A stretch of 64,000 nucleotides of DNA from Amycolatopsis anabasis (GTDB lineage Bacteria; Actinomycetota; Actinomycetes; Mycobacteriales; Pseudonocardiaceae). The stretch is taken from positions 62,001 to 126,000 of the forward strand of contig NZ_VTHK01000024.1 of NCBI RefSeq assembly GCF_009765355.1, in the 5' to 3' direction. Below the pieces are notes generated by a model. The model ran no database searches. It was given only the letters and a program-made list of their open reading frames with translations, and was not told the DNA's origin. Below, piece by piece: positions 7,818 through 16,522 of the stretch (position 1 is its first letter; each line of letters opens with the position of its first letter). The position numbers and the translations under genes are program-made.

Positions 7818-8920
7818 GCGCCGAGAACCTCTCTCACGGTGGCGATCACGGTGTCGACTTGCTCGTCCGTGAGCGCGGGGTGAACGGGGAGCGAAAGTGC
7901 TTGTGCGGCAACGGAAGCGGCCACCGGGAAGTCCTCGACCGAGGCGCCGGGGATCAGCGGGTGGCCGCGGTAGCACTCGTAGTCGAAGACGATCTTCGGG
8001 TAGTAGATGCCGTTCCCGATGCCCTTTTCGGTCAGCGCGGCGGCGAGTTCGTCGCGCGAGAGCATCGCGTGCGGGCCGACCAGGACGGTGTACTGGTGCC
8101 ACACGTGCTCGCGGCCCGGCTGCACGGCCGGGAGCTCCAGCCCGGGCGTCCCGGCGAGCCCCTCGGAAAGGCGCTTCGCGTTGCGCTGGCGGGCCGCGGT
8201 GAGCGAGTCGATCTTCTCCAGCTGCGGGACGCCGACCGCCGCGTGCAGATCGGTCATCCGGTAGTTGTGCCCGGCCATCTCGTACTGGTAGCGGGCGCGC
8301 ATGCCCTGGTTGCGCAGCACGCGCAGCCGGTCGGCGAGGGTGTCGTCATCGCATGTGATCACGCCGCCCTCGGCGGTGGTGATGTTCTTGGTGGCGTACA
8401 GCGAGAAGCAGCCCAGCCCGTAGGACCCGGCGCGGCGGCCCTCGAAGGAGGCGCCGACCGCCTGCGCGGCGTCCTCGACGACGTGCAGGCCGTGCTCGGC
8501 GGCCAGCGGCGCGAGCTTGCCCATGTCCGCGGTCTGCCCGTACAGGTGCACCGGCATCAGGACCTTGGTGCGATCGGTGACCGCGGCCGCCACCCGGTCC
8601 GGGTCGATCGCGAAGTCGTCCCGCGAAATGTCGGCGAAACGCACGGTCGCGCCCGCCTCGAGGATCGCGTTCAGGGTCGCGACGAAGGTGAACGGCGAGG
8701 TGACCACCTCGTCGCCCGGCTTCAGGTCGAGCACCTGCAGCGAGGCGACCAGCGCGGTCGTGCCGTTGTTCACCGCCACCGCGTGCTTGGTGCCGGAGAT
8801 CGCGGCGAACGCGTCTTCGAAGCGCTTGACCATCTTGCCCTGCGCGATGGCGCCGGATCGCAGCACCTCGAGCACAAGGTCTTCCGCGTCGCGGACATCG
8901 ACCACGGTAATGGGGATCAT
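7814..8920 (-). CDS. DegT/DnrJ/EryC1/StrS sugar aminotransferase
   Basis: A 368-aa PLP enzyme with the full family pattern: NNGTTAL near residue 52, SPFTFVATLNAILEAGA, the ED pair at 149-150 (VVEDAAQAVGASF), and YATKNITTAEGGV with the Schiff-base lysine at Lys178. The start chosen is ATG 8920 (MIPITVVDV); the frame continues upstream to 9040 without family sequence. It is the first gene of a coupled pair with the Gfo/Idh oxidoreductase and is transcribed away from the LpxA-like gene, leaving a 162-bp divergent promoter region. Confidence 0.92.
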   Translation of the reverse strand: MIPITVVDVRDAEDLVLEVLRSGAIAQGKMVKRFEDAFAAISGTKHAVAVNNGTTALVASLQVLDLKPGDEVVTSPFTFVATLNAILEAGATVRFADISRDDFAIDPDRVAAAVTDRTKVLMPVHLYGQTADMGKLAPLAAEHGLHVVEDAAQAVGASFEGRRAGSYGLGCFSLYATKNITTAEGGVITCDDDTLADRLRVLRNQGMRARYQYEMAGHNYRMTDLHAAVGVPQLEKIDSLTAARQRNAKRLSEGLAGTPGLELPAVQPGREHVWHQYTVLVGPHAMLSRDELAAALTEKGIGNGIYYPKIVFDYECYRGHPLIPGASVEDFPVAASVAAQALSLPVHPALTDEQVDTVIATVREVLGA

Positions 8921-9082
8921 CGGCAGTCTCTCGCTGTTGGCGGACGTTATGGGTGCGTCCGGTACAGTGGGCTCCCGGTTCGTACGGCCGGCCCGAGCCA
9001 AACGCGGGCCACACGTTACCGGGCGTACGCGCCCACCCATGAAACCAGGTTGTAACTCAGCCGCCTACGAACGGGAACTTGA
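8921..9082. promoter_or_regulatory. Divergent promoter region between the two aminosugar/acyl operons
   Basis: This 162-bp interval separates the minus-strand aminotransferase pair from the plus-strand LpxA-like/ACP/LuxCE operon. It must hold both promoters, which suggests joint control. No confident -35/-10 pair or operator palindrome was picked out. Confidence 0.45.
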
Positions 9083-9808
9083 GTGCCGAACCGCATCCAT
9101 CCGACCGCTGTCCTCGGTGAGGGCGTCGAACTCGGTGACGACAACGTCATCGGCCCGTACACCGTCATCGTGGGCCCCGCCGTCATCGGCGACGGGAACT
9201 GGATCGGCCCGCATGTGACGATCGGCACCCCGGGCGAGGACCGGCACGGCCCGCACCCGGTGGCCTGGGAGGACGCGCCGACCGGCGACCCGGCCCAGGA
9301 CGGGCACGGGGTGCGCGTCGGCAGCCGCAACCGCATCCGCGAGTACGTCAGCATCCAGCAGGGCACCTGGCGGGCCTCGACGCTCGGAAATGACAGCTAC
9401 GTGCTGCGCGGCAGCCACATCGGGCACGACGTGGTGGTCGACGACGGCGTCACGCTGGCCTGCGACGTGCTGCTCGGCGGGCACACCCACGTCTGGTCCG
9501 GCGCCAACCTGGGCATGGGCACCGTGGTGCACCAGAAGGGCCGGATCGGGCCGGGCGCGATGGTCGGCATGGGTTCGGCGGTGCGCCGGGAAGTGGGCGC
9601 GTTCACGATCAGCGTCGGCAACCCGGCCCGGGTCACCGGCGTGAACGTGGTGGGCCTGCAGCGGCGTGGCCTGGACGAGGCCACCATCGAGGCCCTCGAG
9701 CCGTGGCTCAAGGGCAAGGGGGAGCTCCCGGCGGACGGGCTGGTCGACCGGCTGCCCGCGGACCTCTCTACCTTGGTGAAGGCGTGGGACGAGCGTCCGC
9801 GCGACTGA
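9083..9808 (+). CDS. LpxA-like hexapeptide acyltransferase
   Basis: A 241-aa left-handed beta-helix protein of the UDP-aminosugar acyltransferase (LpxA/LpxD) type. It starts NRIHPTAVLGEGVELGDDNV and carries many hexapeptide turns; the conserved GSHIGHDVVVDDGVTLACDV contains the histidine that acts as base in LpxA. The C-terminal helix ends in VKAWDERPRD. It starts at GTG 9083 after a weak site. LpxA enzymes take the acyl group from ACP, and an ACP gene follows 16 bp later. It may therefore acylate the aminosugar made by the divergent pair. Actinomycetes of this type lack lipid A, so a lipid-A role is unlikely. Confidence 0.85.
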   Translation: MPNRIHPTAVLGEGVELGDDNVIGPYTVIVGPAVIGDGNWIGPHVTIGTPGEDRHGPHPVAWEDAPTGDPAQDGHGVRVGSRNRIREYVSIQQGTWRASTLGNDSYVLRGSHIGHDVVVDDGVTLACDVLLGGHTHVWSGANLGMGTVVHQKGRIGPGAMVGMGSAVRREVGAFTISVGNPARVTGVNVVGLQRRGLDEATIEALEPWLKGKGELPADGLVDRLPADLSTLVKAWDERPRD

Positions 9809-9824
9809 CGAGCAAAGGAACGAA

Positions 9825-10070
9825 ATGGCGGAGATCGCTGACAAGCTGCGCGAGGTGTTCGTCGAGGCCCTCGACCTCGACGGGGATGTCAACGTCGAGA
9901 ACCTGAAGTACCGCGACATCGAGGCCTGGGACTCGGTCGGGCACATGGCGCTGGTCGCCGCCATCGAGGACGAGTTCGATGTGCAGTTCGACACCGACCA
10001 GGTGATCGACATGAGCAGCTTCAAGGTCGCCGTCGACATGGTGAAGGAGCTGCAAGCAACCAATGACTGA
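9825..10070 (+). CDS. Acyl carrier protein
   Basis: An 81-aa dedicated ACP. The phosphopantetheine site is Ser37 in EAWDSVGHM, followed by the usual acidic helix III (EDEFDVQF). The ribosome site AAAGGAA precedes ATG 9825. It overlaps the next gene (ketoreductase) by eight bases. Its place between an LpxA-like acyltransferase and a ketoreductase/ligase/LuxE/LuxC set suggests it carries one particular acyl chain instead of serving general fatty acid synthesis. Confidence 0.92.
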   Translation: MAEIADKLREVFVEALDLDGDVNVENLKYRDIEAWDSVGHMALVAAIEDEFDVQFDTDQVIDMSSFKVAVDMVKELQATND

Positions 10071-10797
10071 TCTCACCGGGAAGGTCGCGCTGGTCACCGG
10101 CGGCACCCGGGGTATCGGTCTGGCCACGGTCCGCGCGCTGGCCGAGGCGGGGGCGACGGTGGTGCTCACCGGGCGCGACGAAGCCAAGGCGAAAGAGGCC
10201 GCGGGCTCGGTCGAAGGCCAGGTCTCCGGGCTCGCGCTGGACGTCACCGACGCCAAGGCCGTGTCGACCGTGGTCCGGGGCGTGGCCAAGGAGCACGGGC
10301 AGCTGGACATCGTGGTCGCCAACGCCGGGGTCCTCGAGGACGCGTTGCTCGGGATGATCAAGGAAGACCTGATCGACCGGATGCTGTCCACCAACGTGGC
10401 TGGGACCCTGCACACCGTGCAGGCCGCTTCGCGGGCGATGATGCGCAAGAAGACCGGCGCGATCGTGGTGCTCGCTTCGATCGTCGGCGAGAAGGGCAGC
10501 GCCGGGCAGACCGCGTACGCGGCGTCCAAGGCCGCCGTGGGCAACATCGCACGCTCGGCGTCGAAGGAACTCGGCCGCTACGGCATCCGGGTCAACGGCG
10601 TCGCGCCGGGCGTGATCGAGACGGCGATGACCGAGCACCTCGGCGAGGAGATCATCGCCGGGCGCATCGAGGACACCTCGCTGCGGCGGCTCGGCAAGGC
10701 CGAAGAGGTCGCGAAGGCCATCCGGTTCCTGGTCAGCGACGAGGCGTCGTTCGTGACCGGGCAGATTCTGGGCGTTGACGGAGGCTTGGTGCTGTGA
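10063..10797 (+). CDS. FabG-like SDR ketoreductase
   Basis: A 244-aa classical short-chain dehydrogenase. The cofactor loop TGGTRGIG is near residues 12-19, with NAG at 87-89 and catalytic Asn111, Ser139, Tyr152 and Lys156 (YAASK). The C-terminus FLVSDEASFVTGQILGVDGG is typical of 3-oxoacyl-ACP reductases. It starts inside the ACP gene and its own stop overlaps the GTG of the ligase gene. The context suggests it reduces a 3-ketoacyl chain on the neighbouring ACP. Confidence 0.9.
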   Translation: MTDLTGKVALVTGGTRGIGLATVRALAEAGATVVLTGRDEAKAKEAAGSVEGQVSGLALDVTDAKAVSTVVRGVAKEHGQLDIVVANAGVLEDALLGMIKEDLIDRMLSTNVAGTLHTVQAASRAMMRKKTGAIVVLASIVGEKGSAGQTAYAASKAAVGNIARSASKELGRYGIRVNGVAPGVIETAMTEHLGEEIIAGRIEDTSLRRLGKAEEVAKAIRFLVSDEASFVTGQILGVDGGLVL

Positions 10798-12200
10798 AGT
10801 TGGTGGGCGACGGGGCCCGGCTGGTCGACGCGACCGGCGGCCGCACGCTGGCCGGAGAGGACCTCGCCGCCGCGGTCACCCGCGCGGGCGAGGAACTGGC
10901 CGCGCTGGGCCAGGGCGTGCTGTTCGCGCGCACCGCGGTCGACGTGGACAGCGTGCTGCGCTACCTCGGCGCGTTCGAGGCCGCCCGGCCGATCGCGCTG
11001 ATCGATCCGGCCCTGGACGCCGACGTGCTGGCCGGGCTGGTCGAACGCTTCCGCCCGGCCGCCGTGCTGTCGGCCCCCGAGGGCACCGAAAGCACGGTGC
11101 CCGCCGGGTACACCGCGCGGGACGGGCACTGGGTGCGCACGGACCCGAACGGGGTCGTCCCGCATCCGGACCTGGCCGTGCTGCTGCCGACCAGCGGTTC
11201 GACCGGCAACCCGAAGCTGGTCCGGCTCTCCCGCACGGCGATCCTGGCCAACGCCGAGGCGATCGCCGAGGTGCTGGGCATCGACGCGGACGAGATCGCC
11301 CCGACCAGCCTGCCGCTGCACTACAGCTACGGGCTCTCGGTGCTGAACTCGCACCTGGTCCGCGGCGCGACCGTGGTCGTCGAGCCGTCCGGGGTGCTGG
11401 GCCGCGGGTTCTGGGACGCGGTCGCCGAGCACAAGGTGACCTCGCTGGCCGGGGTCCCGTACCACTACGAGATGCTCCGGCGCCTCAAGTTCGACCCGGA
11501 GAAGTACCCGAGCCTGCGCACGCTGACCCAGGCGGGCGGCAAACTCCGCACCGATCTGGTGGCCGAGTTCAACGACAAGATCCGCGGCGCGGGCGGGCAG
11601 ATGTTCGTCATGTACGGCCAGACCGAGGCCGGGCCGCGGATGGCCACCGTGCCCGCCGAGCGGCTCGCCGAGAAGATCGGTTCGGCCGGCCCCGCGCTGC
11701 CCGGCGGCGCCTTCGCGATCCGCCGCGACGACGGTTCGGAGACCACCCAGCCCAAGATCACCGGCGAGGTCGTCTACCGCGGCCCGAACGTGATGATGGG
11801 GTACGCCGAGCACGAGGCCGAGCTGGCGCACGGCGACGAGGTCGGCGGCGTGCTCGCCACCGGCGACCTGGGTTACCTCGACGAGGACGGGTTCCTGTTC
11901 ATCACCGGGCGGCTCAAGCGGATCGGCAAGGTCTTCGGCAACCGGGTCAGCCTGGATGATCTGGAGCAGGCCGTGCGTTCTGCTTCGGTGGGCATCGACG
12001 TCGTGGCCGCGGTACCCGCCGGGGACAAGGTGGTCCTCTTCGCCGAAGGCGTCGAGAAGGACACCTGCAAGGCCGCCGCTCGCGCGCTTTCCGAACGGCT
12101 CCACCTGCACACCAGCGGCTTCGACGTCCGGCCCATCGACACCGTGCCGCTGCTGGCCAGCGGCAAGATCGACTACCGGACCTTGGAGGCCCAGGTATGA
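10794..12200 (+). CDS. AMP-dependent acyl ligase (ANL superfamily)
   Basis: A 468-aa adenylating enzyme. The P-loop TSGSTGNPK is at residues 133-141. MFVMYGQTEAGPRM is the A5-type motif, and the adenylate core continues as GDLGYLDEDGFLFITGRLKRIGK. The catalytic lysine of the C-terminal lid is Lys458 (LASGKIDYR). It would activate a carboxylic acid as acyl-AMP and load it onto a carrier, probably the ACP of this operon. The start is GTG 10794, overlapping the previous stop. The acid is unknown. Confidence 0.9.
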   Translation: MKLVGDGARLVDATGGRTLAGEDLAAAVTRAGEELAALGQGVLFARTAVDVDSVLRYLGAFEAARPIALIDPALDADVLAGLVERFRPAAVLSAPEGTESTVPAGYTARDGHWVRTDPNGVVPHPDLAVLLPTSGSTGNPKLVRLSRTAILANAEAIAEVLGIDADEIAPTSLPLHYSYGLSVLNSHLVRGATVVVEPSGVLGRGFWDAVAEHKVTSLAGVPYHYEMLRRLKFDPEKYPSLRTLTQAGGKLRTDLVAEFNDKIRGAGGQMFVMYGQTEAGPRMATVPAERLAEKIGSAGPALPGGAFAIRRDDGSETTQPKITGEVVYRGPNVMMGYAEHEAELAHGDEVGGVLATGDLGYLDEDGFLFITGRLKRIGKVFGNRVSLDDLEQAVRSASVGIDVVAAVPAGDKVVLFAEGVEKDTCKAAARALSERLHLHTSGFDVRPIDTVPLLASGKIDYRTLEAQV

Positions 12201-13252
12201 GCGTCTTCAGCCTCTCGCAGGCGGAGCGCGAGGCGACGCTGCTGCCGCGGCTCGCCGAGCTGACCGCGCACCACCGGGAGAACTCGGTCGGCTACGACCG
12301 GATCCTGTCCTCGCTCGGCATCCCGCGCGACGCCCGGTTCGACAGCATCGCCGACCTGCCGTGGCTGCCGGTGCGCATGTTCAAGACGCACGACCTGAAG
12401 AGCGTGCCGGACGCCGAGGTCTTCAAGACGCTGACCTCCTCGGGCACCACCGGCGCCGGGGCGTCCCGGATCTACCTGGACAAGGCGGCCGCCGCGGCGC
12501 AGACCAAGCACCTCGGCGACACCCTGCAGACCGTGCTCGGCGGGCAGCGGCTGCCGATGCTGATGGTGGACACCATCGGGATCATCAAGAACCGGCGCTC
12601 GTTCTCCGCGCGCGGCGCGGGCGTGCTGGGCATGGCCAACTTCGGCCGCAAGCACGTGTACGTCCTGGACGAGAACGACAAACCGGACGTCGAGGCGGTC
12701 AAGGGCTTCCTGGAACGCCACGGGAGCGAACCGTTCCTGATCTTCGGCTTCACCTTCATGGTGTGGCAGTACCTGTACGAGGTCGCCCGCGACCACCGGC
12801 TGGACCTGTCCAACGGGATCCTGATCCACTCCGGCGGCTGGAAGAAGCTGATCGACCGGGCCGTGGACAACACCGAGTTCCGGCGGCGTTTCAAAGAGGA
12901 CACCGGGCTCACCCGGATCCACAACTACTACGGGATGATCGAGCAGATCGGCACGGTCTTCCTGGAGGGCCCGTCCGGCAACTCGCTCTACTGCCCCGAC
13001 TTCGCGGACGTGGTGATCCGGGACCCGGAGACCTGGGCGGAGCAACCCGTCGGCGAGCCGGGCGTCATTGAAGTAGTGAGCACACTGCCGCATTCGTACC
13101 CCGGTCACGTCCTGCTGACCGAGGACCTCGGCGTGTACCACGGCATCGACGACGGCGACTGGCCCGGTAAGCACTTCTCGGTGCTCGGCCGCCTGCCCAA
13201 GGCCGAGGCCCGCGGCTGCTCCGACACCTTCTCCGGGGGGCAGGCGGCATGA
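12197..13252 (+). CDS. LuxE-family acyl-protein synthetase
   Basis: A 351-aa homologue of LuxE, which makes acyl-AMP and then holds the acyl group on a cysteine before passing it to LuxC. The nucleotide loop TSSGTTGAGASRIY is at about residues 80-92, and the LIHSGGWKKL and NYYGMIEQIGTVF segments are family marks. Cys341 lies ten residues from the C-terminus (ARGCSDTF), matching the near-terminal acyl-carrying cysteine known for Vibrio LuxE. The ATG overlaps the ligase stop by four bases. No luciferase genes are present. Confidence 0.9.
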   Translation: MSVFSLSQAEREATLLPRLAELTAHHRENSVGYDRILSSLGIPRDARFDSIADLPWLPVRMFKTHDLKSVPDAEVFKTLTSSGTTGAGASRIYLDKAAAAAQTKHLGDTLQTVLGGQRLPMLMVDTIGIIKNRRSFSARGAGVLGMANFGRKHVYVLDENDKPDVEAVKGFLERHGSEPFLIFGFTFMVWQYLYEVARDHRLDLSNGILIHSGGWKKLIDRAVDNTEFRRRFKEDTGLTRIHNYYGMIEQIGTVFLEGPSGNSLYCPDFADVVIRDPETWAEQPVGEPGVIEVVSTLPHSYPGHVLLTEDLGVYHGIDDGDWPGKHFSVLGRLPKAEARGCSDTFSGGQAA

Positions 13253-14505
13253 GTCTCACCCAGCGTTTCCCGCTCGGCGACGCGGTCGAGGTCGACGCGC
13301 TCGTCGAGGACCTGCGCGCCGAACCCGAGGGTGGCCGCCTGAAGGTCGGCGACGAACGGGTCGTCGAATTCCTCACCAAGTTCGCCCGGAAACTGCTCGC
13401 CCCGGCCACCGCGCGCCGGTTCCCGGAACTCGCGTCCCTGGGTTTCTTCCTGCGCAAGGGCGAAATCGCCAAGGCGTTGTCCCGTTTGGAGACTTCCGGA
13501 GACGCGTTGCGTTTCCCGCGCGGGCTGGTGTTCCACGTACCGCCCGCCAATGTGGACACGATCTTCGTCTACTCGTGGGCGTTGTCCGCGCTGGCCGGGA
13601 ACCACAACGTGGTCCGGGTGTCGTCCCGTTCGGCCGGGGCCGCGGAAACCGTGCTCGAGGCGCTGAACGCCGCACTGTCCGATGTGGACTCCGCGACCGC
13701 GCGGGCGATCACCGCGACCCAGCGGATGGTCACCTACGACCGCAGCGACGCGATCAGCGGCGCCCTTTCCCAGGCCGCCGACCTGCGCGTCATCTGGGGC
13801 GGCGACGGCTCGGTGAACGCGCTGCGGAAGTACCCGCTCGCGCCGCACGCCCGCGACCTGACCTTCCCGGACCGCTCCTCCTTCGCGATCGCTTCGGTCC
13901 GCGGCTGGCAGGCGGCGTCCGAGGCCGAGCGCAAGGCCGCCGCCGAGGGCTTCTACAACGACTCGTACTGGTTCGACCAGGCCGCCTGCTCGTCCCCGCG
14001 CGCGATCTTCTGGGTCGGCGATCCCGAATCCGCCACCGCGGCGGGCGAGGAGTTCCAGACCCTGCTGGCCGGGGTGCTCGCCGAGAAGCAGCACGTCACC
14101 GAGCCCGCGATGGCCGTGCAGAAGCGCGTGTCCGCGTACGGGGCCGCGGTCGACGGGCTGATCACCCGCATCTCGTTCGCCGGGGCGGGCGCCGACACCA
14201 ACGGCGTCGCGACGCTGCAGCTCGCCGAACCGGCCGCGCTGCCGCGCGAGTGGCTGGGGGCCGGGACGTTCGGCCACGGCTCGGTGCTTACCCTGGACGA
14301 ACTCGTGCCGGTCGTGGTGCGCAAAGATCAAACCGTCAGCCAATTCGGGTTCACCCGCGAAGAATTGGTTGAGTTCGCAAGCAAATTGGCGGGCCGGGGC
14401 GTTGACCGAATTGTTCCGTTCGGTTCGGCGCTGACCTTCTCCGCGATCTGGGACGGCTACGACTTGCTCACCGAGTTCAGCCGCCTGGTCACTGTTACGA
14501 ACTGA
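13249..14505 (+). CDS. LuxC-family acyl reductase
   Basis: A 418-aa aldehyde-dehydrogenase-like acyl reductase (PF05893 type), which reduces an acyl-enzyme to an aldehyde with NADPH. The catalytic nucleophile is Cys247 in YWFDQAACSSPR, the family motif. The N-terminal half carries FHVPPANVDTIFVYSW, and VIWGGDGSVNALR lies near the cofactor site. ATG 13249 overlaps the luxE-like stop by four bases, so the two subunits are translationally coupled as in lux operons. Product and chain length are unknown. Confidence 0.92.
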   Translation: MSLTQRFPLGDAVEVDALVEDLRAEPEGGRLKVGDERVVEFLTKFARKLLAPATARRFPELASLGFFLRKGEIAKALSRLETSGDALRFPRGLVFHVPPANVDTIFVYSWALSALAGNHNVVRVSSRSAGAAETVLEALNAALSDVDSATARAITATQRMVTYDRSDAISGALSQAADLRVIWGGDGSVNALRKYPLAPHARDLTFPDRSSFAIASVRGWQAASEAERKAAAEGFYNDSYWFDQAACSSPRAIFWVGDPESATAAGEEFQTLLAGVLAEKQHVTEPAMAVQKRVSAYGAAVDGLITRISFAGAGADTNGVATLQLAEPAALPREWLGAGTFGHGSVLTLDELVPVVVRKDQTVSQFGFTREELVEFASKLAGRGVDRIVPFGSALTFSAIWDGYDLLTEFSRLVTVTN

Positions 14506-14552
14506 TTAACCCCTATTGTGCCGGTGTGGCCCATGAGGAGACACGACATCAG

Positions 14553-15521
14553 ATGACCACGGTCGAGCCCGAGGCGACCGCGGAGGAACTGGCCAAGCCG
14601 GTCTCCGCGCCGAAGTCCACCAAGGCCAAGCTGATCGACGTGGCCCGCTGGGTCGCGATCATCGTGGTCCTCGGGCTCGCCGGGTGGAAGCTGGCGAGCA
14701 ACTGGGACGAGTTCTGGCTCAAGGTCAAGGACATCCCGTGGCAGTCGTCGGTGCTCAGCCAGTTCGCCCTGGTGGCGAGCATCGCGGCGGGGGTCTACGC
14801 CTGGCAGGTGATCGTCGACGACCTCGGCAAGCCGATCGGCTACGCGCGGGGTGCGCAGATCAACCTGGTGGGTGCGCTGGCGAAGTACCTGCCCGGCTCG
14901 GTGTGGCAGTACCTGCTCCAGATGGAACTCGGCAAGAAGGTCGGCCTGGCCAGGGCGCGAATCTTCACGAGTTCGCTGATCCAGCTCGGCGTCGGCATCG
15001 TGGCGGCGCTCGTGCTGTCGTTGTTCGCGATGCCCGCAGTGTTCGCGAACAGCCCGAACGCCTGGTGGCTGCTCGTACTGCTGCCGCTCGGGTTCACCGC
15101 GCTGCACCCGAAGATCCTCACCTGGGGTACCTCGCTGGTGCTGCGGATCCTGCGGCGCCCGCCGCTGGACCATCCGCTGACCTACCGCACGATCGGCAAG
15201 GTGTTCGGCGGCTGCACCGCCGCCTGGGCGCTGCAGGGCCTGCACCTGTGGCTGCTGGCCAACTCGATCGGCGCTCCCGGTTTCAGCGGGCTGATCATGT
15301 GCATCGGCGCCATGGCGATCTCCATGACCGCGGGCAACTTCGCGTTCATCCTGCCCGGTGGGGTCGGTGTCCGGGAGGCCGTCATCGTGGCGGTGCTGAC
15401 CGCCAGCGGGATCGACACGGTGGCCGCCCTGGCCTGCGCGGTGGTGTCGCGGGTGATGTTCATCGTCGCGGACCTGATCACCGCGGGCGGCGCGGCCGTG
15501 GCCGCCTACATCCGGCGCTGA
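14553..15521 (+). CDS. Lysylphosphatidylglycerol synthase transmembrane region / UPF0104 family membrane protein
   Basis: A polytopic membrane protein (322 aa from ATG 14553; 331 aa from GTG 14526) with about eight hydrophobic segments. Family marks are LVGALAKYLPGSVWQYLLQ and FILPGGVGVREAVIV. Such proteins correspond to the flippase half of MprF and also act alone in glycan/lipid loci. GAGGAG at 14535 supports ATG 14553, though the spacing is long. It starts 48 nt after luxC and is probably the last gene of that operon. It could move the lipid or glycolipid product across the membrane; this is inference. Confidence 0.83.
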   Translation: MTTVEPEATAEELAKPVSAPKSTKAKLIDVARWVAIIVVLGLAGWKLASNWDEFWLKVKDIPWQSSVLSQFALVASIAAGVYAWQVIVDDLGKPIGYARGAQINLVGALAKYLPGSVWQYLLQMELGKKVGLARARIFTSSLIQLGVGIVAALVLSLFAMPAVFANSPNAWWLLVLLPLGFTALHPKILTWGTSLVLRILRRPPLDHPLTYRTIGKVFGGCTAAWALQGLHLWLLANSIGAPGFSGLIMCIGAMAISMTAGNFAFILPGGVGVREAVIVAVLTASGIDTVAALACAVVSRVMFIVADLITAGGAAVAAYIRR

Positions 15522-15586
15522 ACGCCACCTACTCGCCGGTATCCAACTTCGCCCGGTCGTGGCATGCTTACTCACCGTCCTGACCT

Positions 15587-16468
15587 GTGACAGGAATGGC
15601 GGCGAAGATGCAACCGAGAGCCCGGCTGTGGTCCCTGTTCCTCGTCCTGATCACCGGCTTCGCGCTGGTCGCCGCGCCACCGGCGGCAGCGGCCACCGGA
15701 TTCCCTCCGGTCGGCGGCCGCTGGGCGGAACCCGGGCCGTTCCCGGTGGCCGTGGAAGCGCTCGACGCGGACCACACGGTCTACCGGCCGGCCACGCTCG
15801 GCCAGAACGGCCTGCGCCATCCGGTGATCGTCTGGGGCAACGGCACCTTCGCGACCCCGCCGGTCTACGACGGGCTCCTGCGGCACTGGGCTTCGCACGG
15901 GTTCATCGTGGCGGCCGCCAACACCGCGTGGTCCGGTTCGGGTCAGGAGATGCTCGCCGGGGCGACCGCCCTCGCCTGGGAGAACGATCTCGAGGGCAGC
16001 CCGTACTTCCGCAAGGTCGACCTCGCGCACATCGGCGCGTCCGGTCATTCCCAGGGTGGCGGCGGCACCATCGCGGCCGGGGCCGATCCGCGGATCACCA
16101 CCACGGTCCCGATCCAGCCCGGGCCGCAGGGGTCGGTCAAGGCGCTGCGCGGGCCGATGTTCATCCTCGCCGGGCAGCGCGACCTGATCGTCTTCCCACC
16201 CCTGCTGGTCATCCCGCGTTACCGCCAGGCGACCCAGATTCCGGCGATCTACGGTGAACTCGCCGGCGCGACCCATGGGACCCCGACCGGCGACGGCGGT
16301 GGTTACCGCGGCGCCACGACGGCCTGGTTCCGGTTCTGGCTGATGGGCGACCAGCAGGCCCGCGGCGAGTTCTTCGGCCCCGCCTGCCGCCTCTGCGACG
16401 ACCCCGCCTGGTCGAGCTTCCAGCGCAACCCCCGCGCCGAAGCGATCCGCGCCCCGGCCCTGTCATGA
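15587..16468 (+). CDS. Secreted alpha/beta hydrolase (cutinase/PET-hydrolase-like)
   Basis: An exported hydrolase of up to 293 aa; starts at 15587, 15596 or 15608 are all in frame before the signal peptide. The signal region (LWSLFLVLITGFALVAAPPA) ends near Ala36. The nucleophile elbow GHSQGGGG puts Ser155 in place, with a preceding oxyanion region (VIVWGNGTFATPP), an Asp candidate in AGQRDLIVFP and His in GATHGTPTG. C-terminal cysteines (CRLCDD) may form a disulphide. It belongs to the dienelactone-hydrolase/lipase group seen in Amycolatopsis and Thermobifida. Its TGA lies inside the palindromic cassette at 16464. Confidence 0.82.
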   Translation: MTGMAAKMQPRARLWSLFLVLITGFALVAAPPAAAATGFPPVGGRWAEPGPFPVAVEALDADHTVYRPATLGQNGLRHPVIVWGNGTFATPPVYDGLLRHWASHGFIVAAANTAWSGSGQEMLAGATALAWENDLEGSPYFRKVDLAHIGASGHSQGGGGTIAAGADPRITTTVPIQPGPQGSVKALRGPMFILAGQRDLIVFPPLLVIPRYRQATQIPAIYGELAGATHGTPTGDGGGYRGATTAWFRFWLMGDQQARGEFFGPACRLCDDPAWSSFQRNPRAEAIRAPALS

Positions 16469-16512
16469 GGGGACCCCTCCAGACGAAATTTGTCCGGAGG
16501 GGTCCCCTCATG
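16464..16512. repeat. Palindromic cassette type A, copy 1
   Basis: A 49-bp inverted repeat that begins and ends with CATG on both strands. The arms GAGGGGACCCCTCC are exact, then CAGAC/GTCCG flank a 7-nt AT-rich centre. The first base triplet region supplies the TGA of the upstream hydrolase gene. It lies between convergent genes and probably acts as a bidirectional terminator. Matching copies are at 30368 and 36919. Confidence 0.9.
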
Positions 16513-16522
16513 AAATCGGCGA

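Noticed and set aside
9083..14505. Bioluminescence (lux) operon
   Set aside because: LuxC and LuxE homologues are present, but luxA/luxB and the LuxD thioesterase are missing. The LLM-class protein at 24440 is of the F420-dependent type and 10 kb away.
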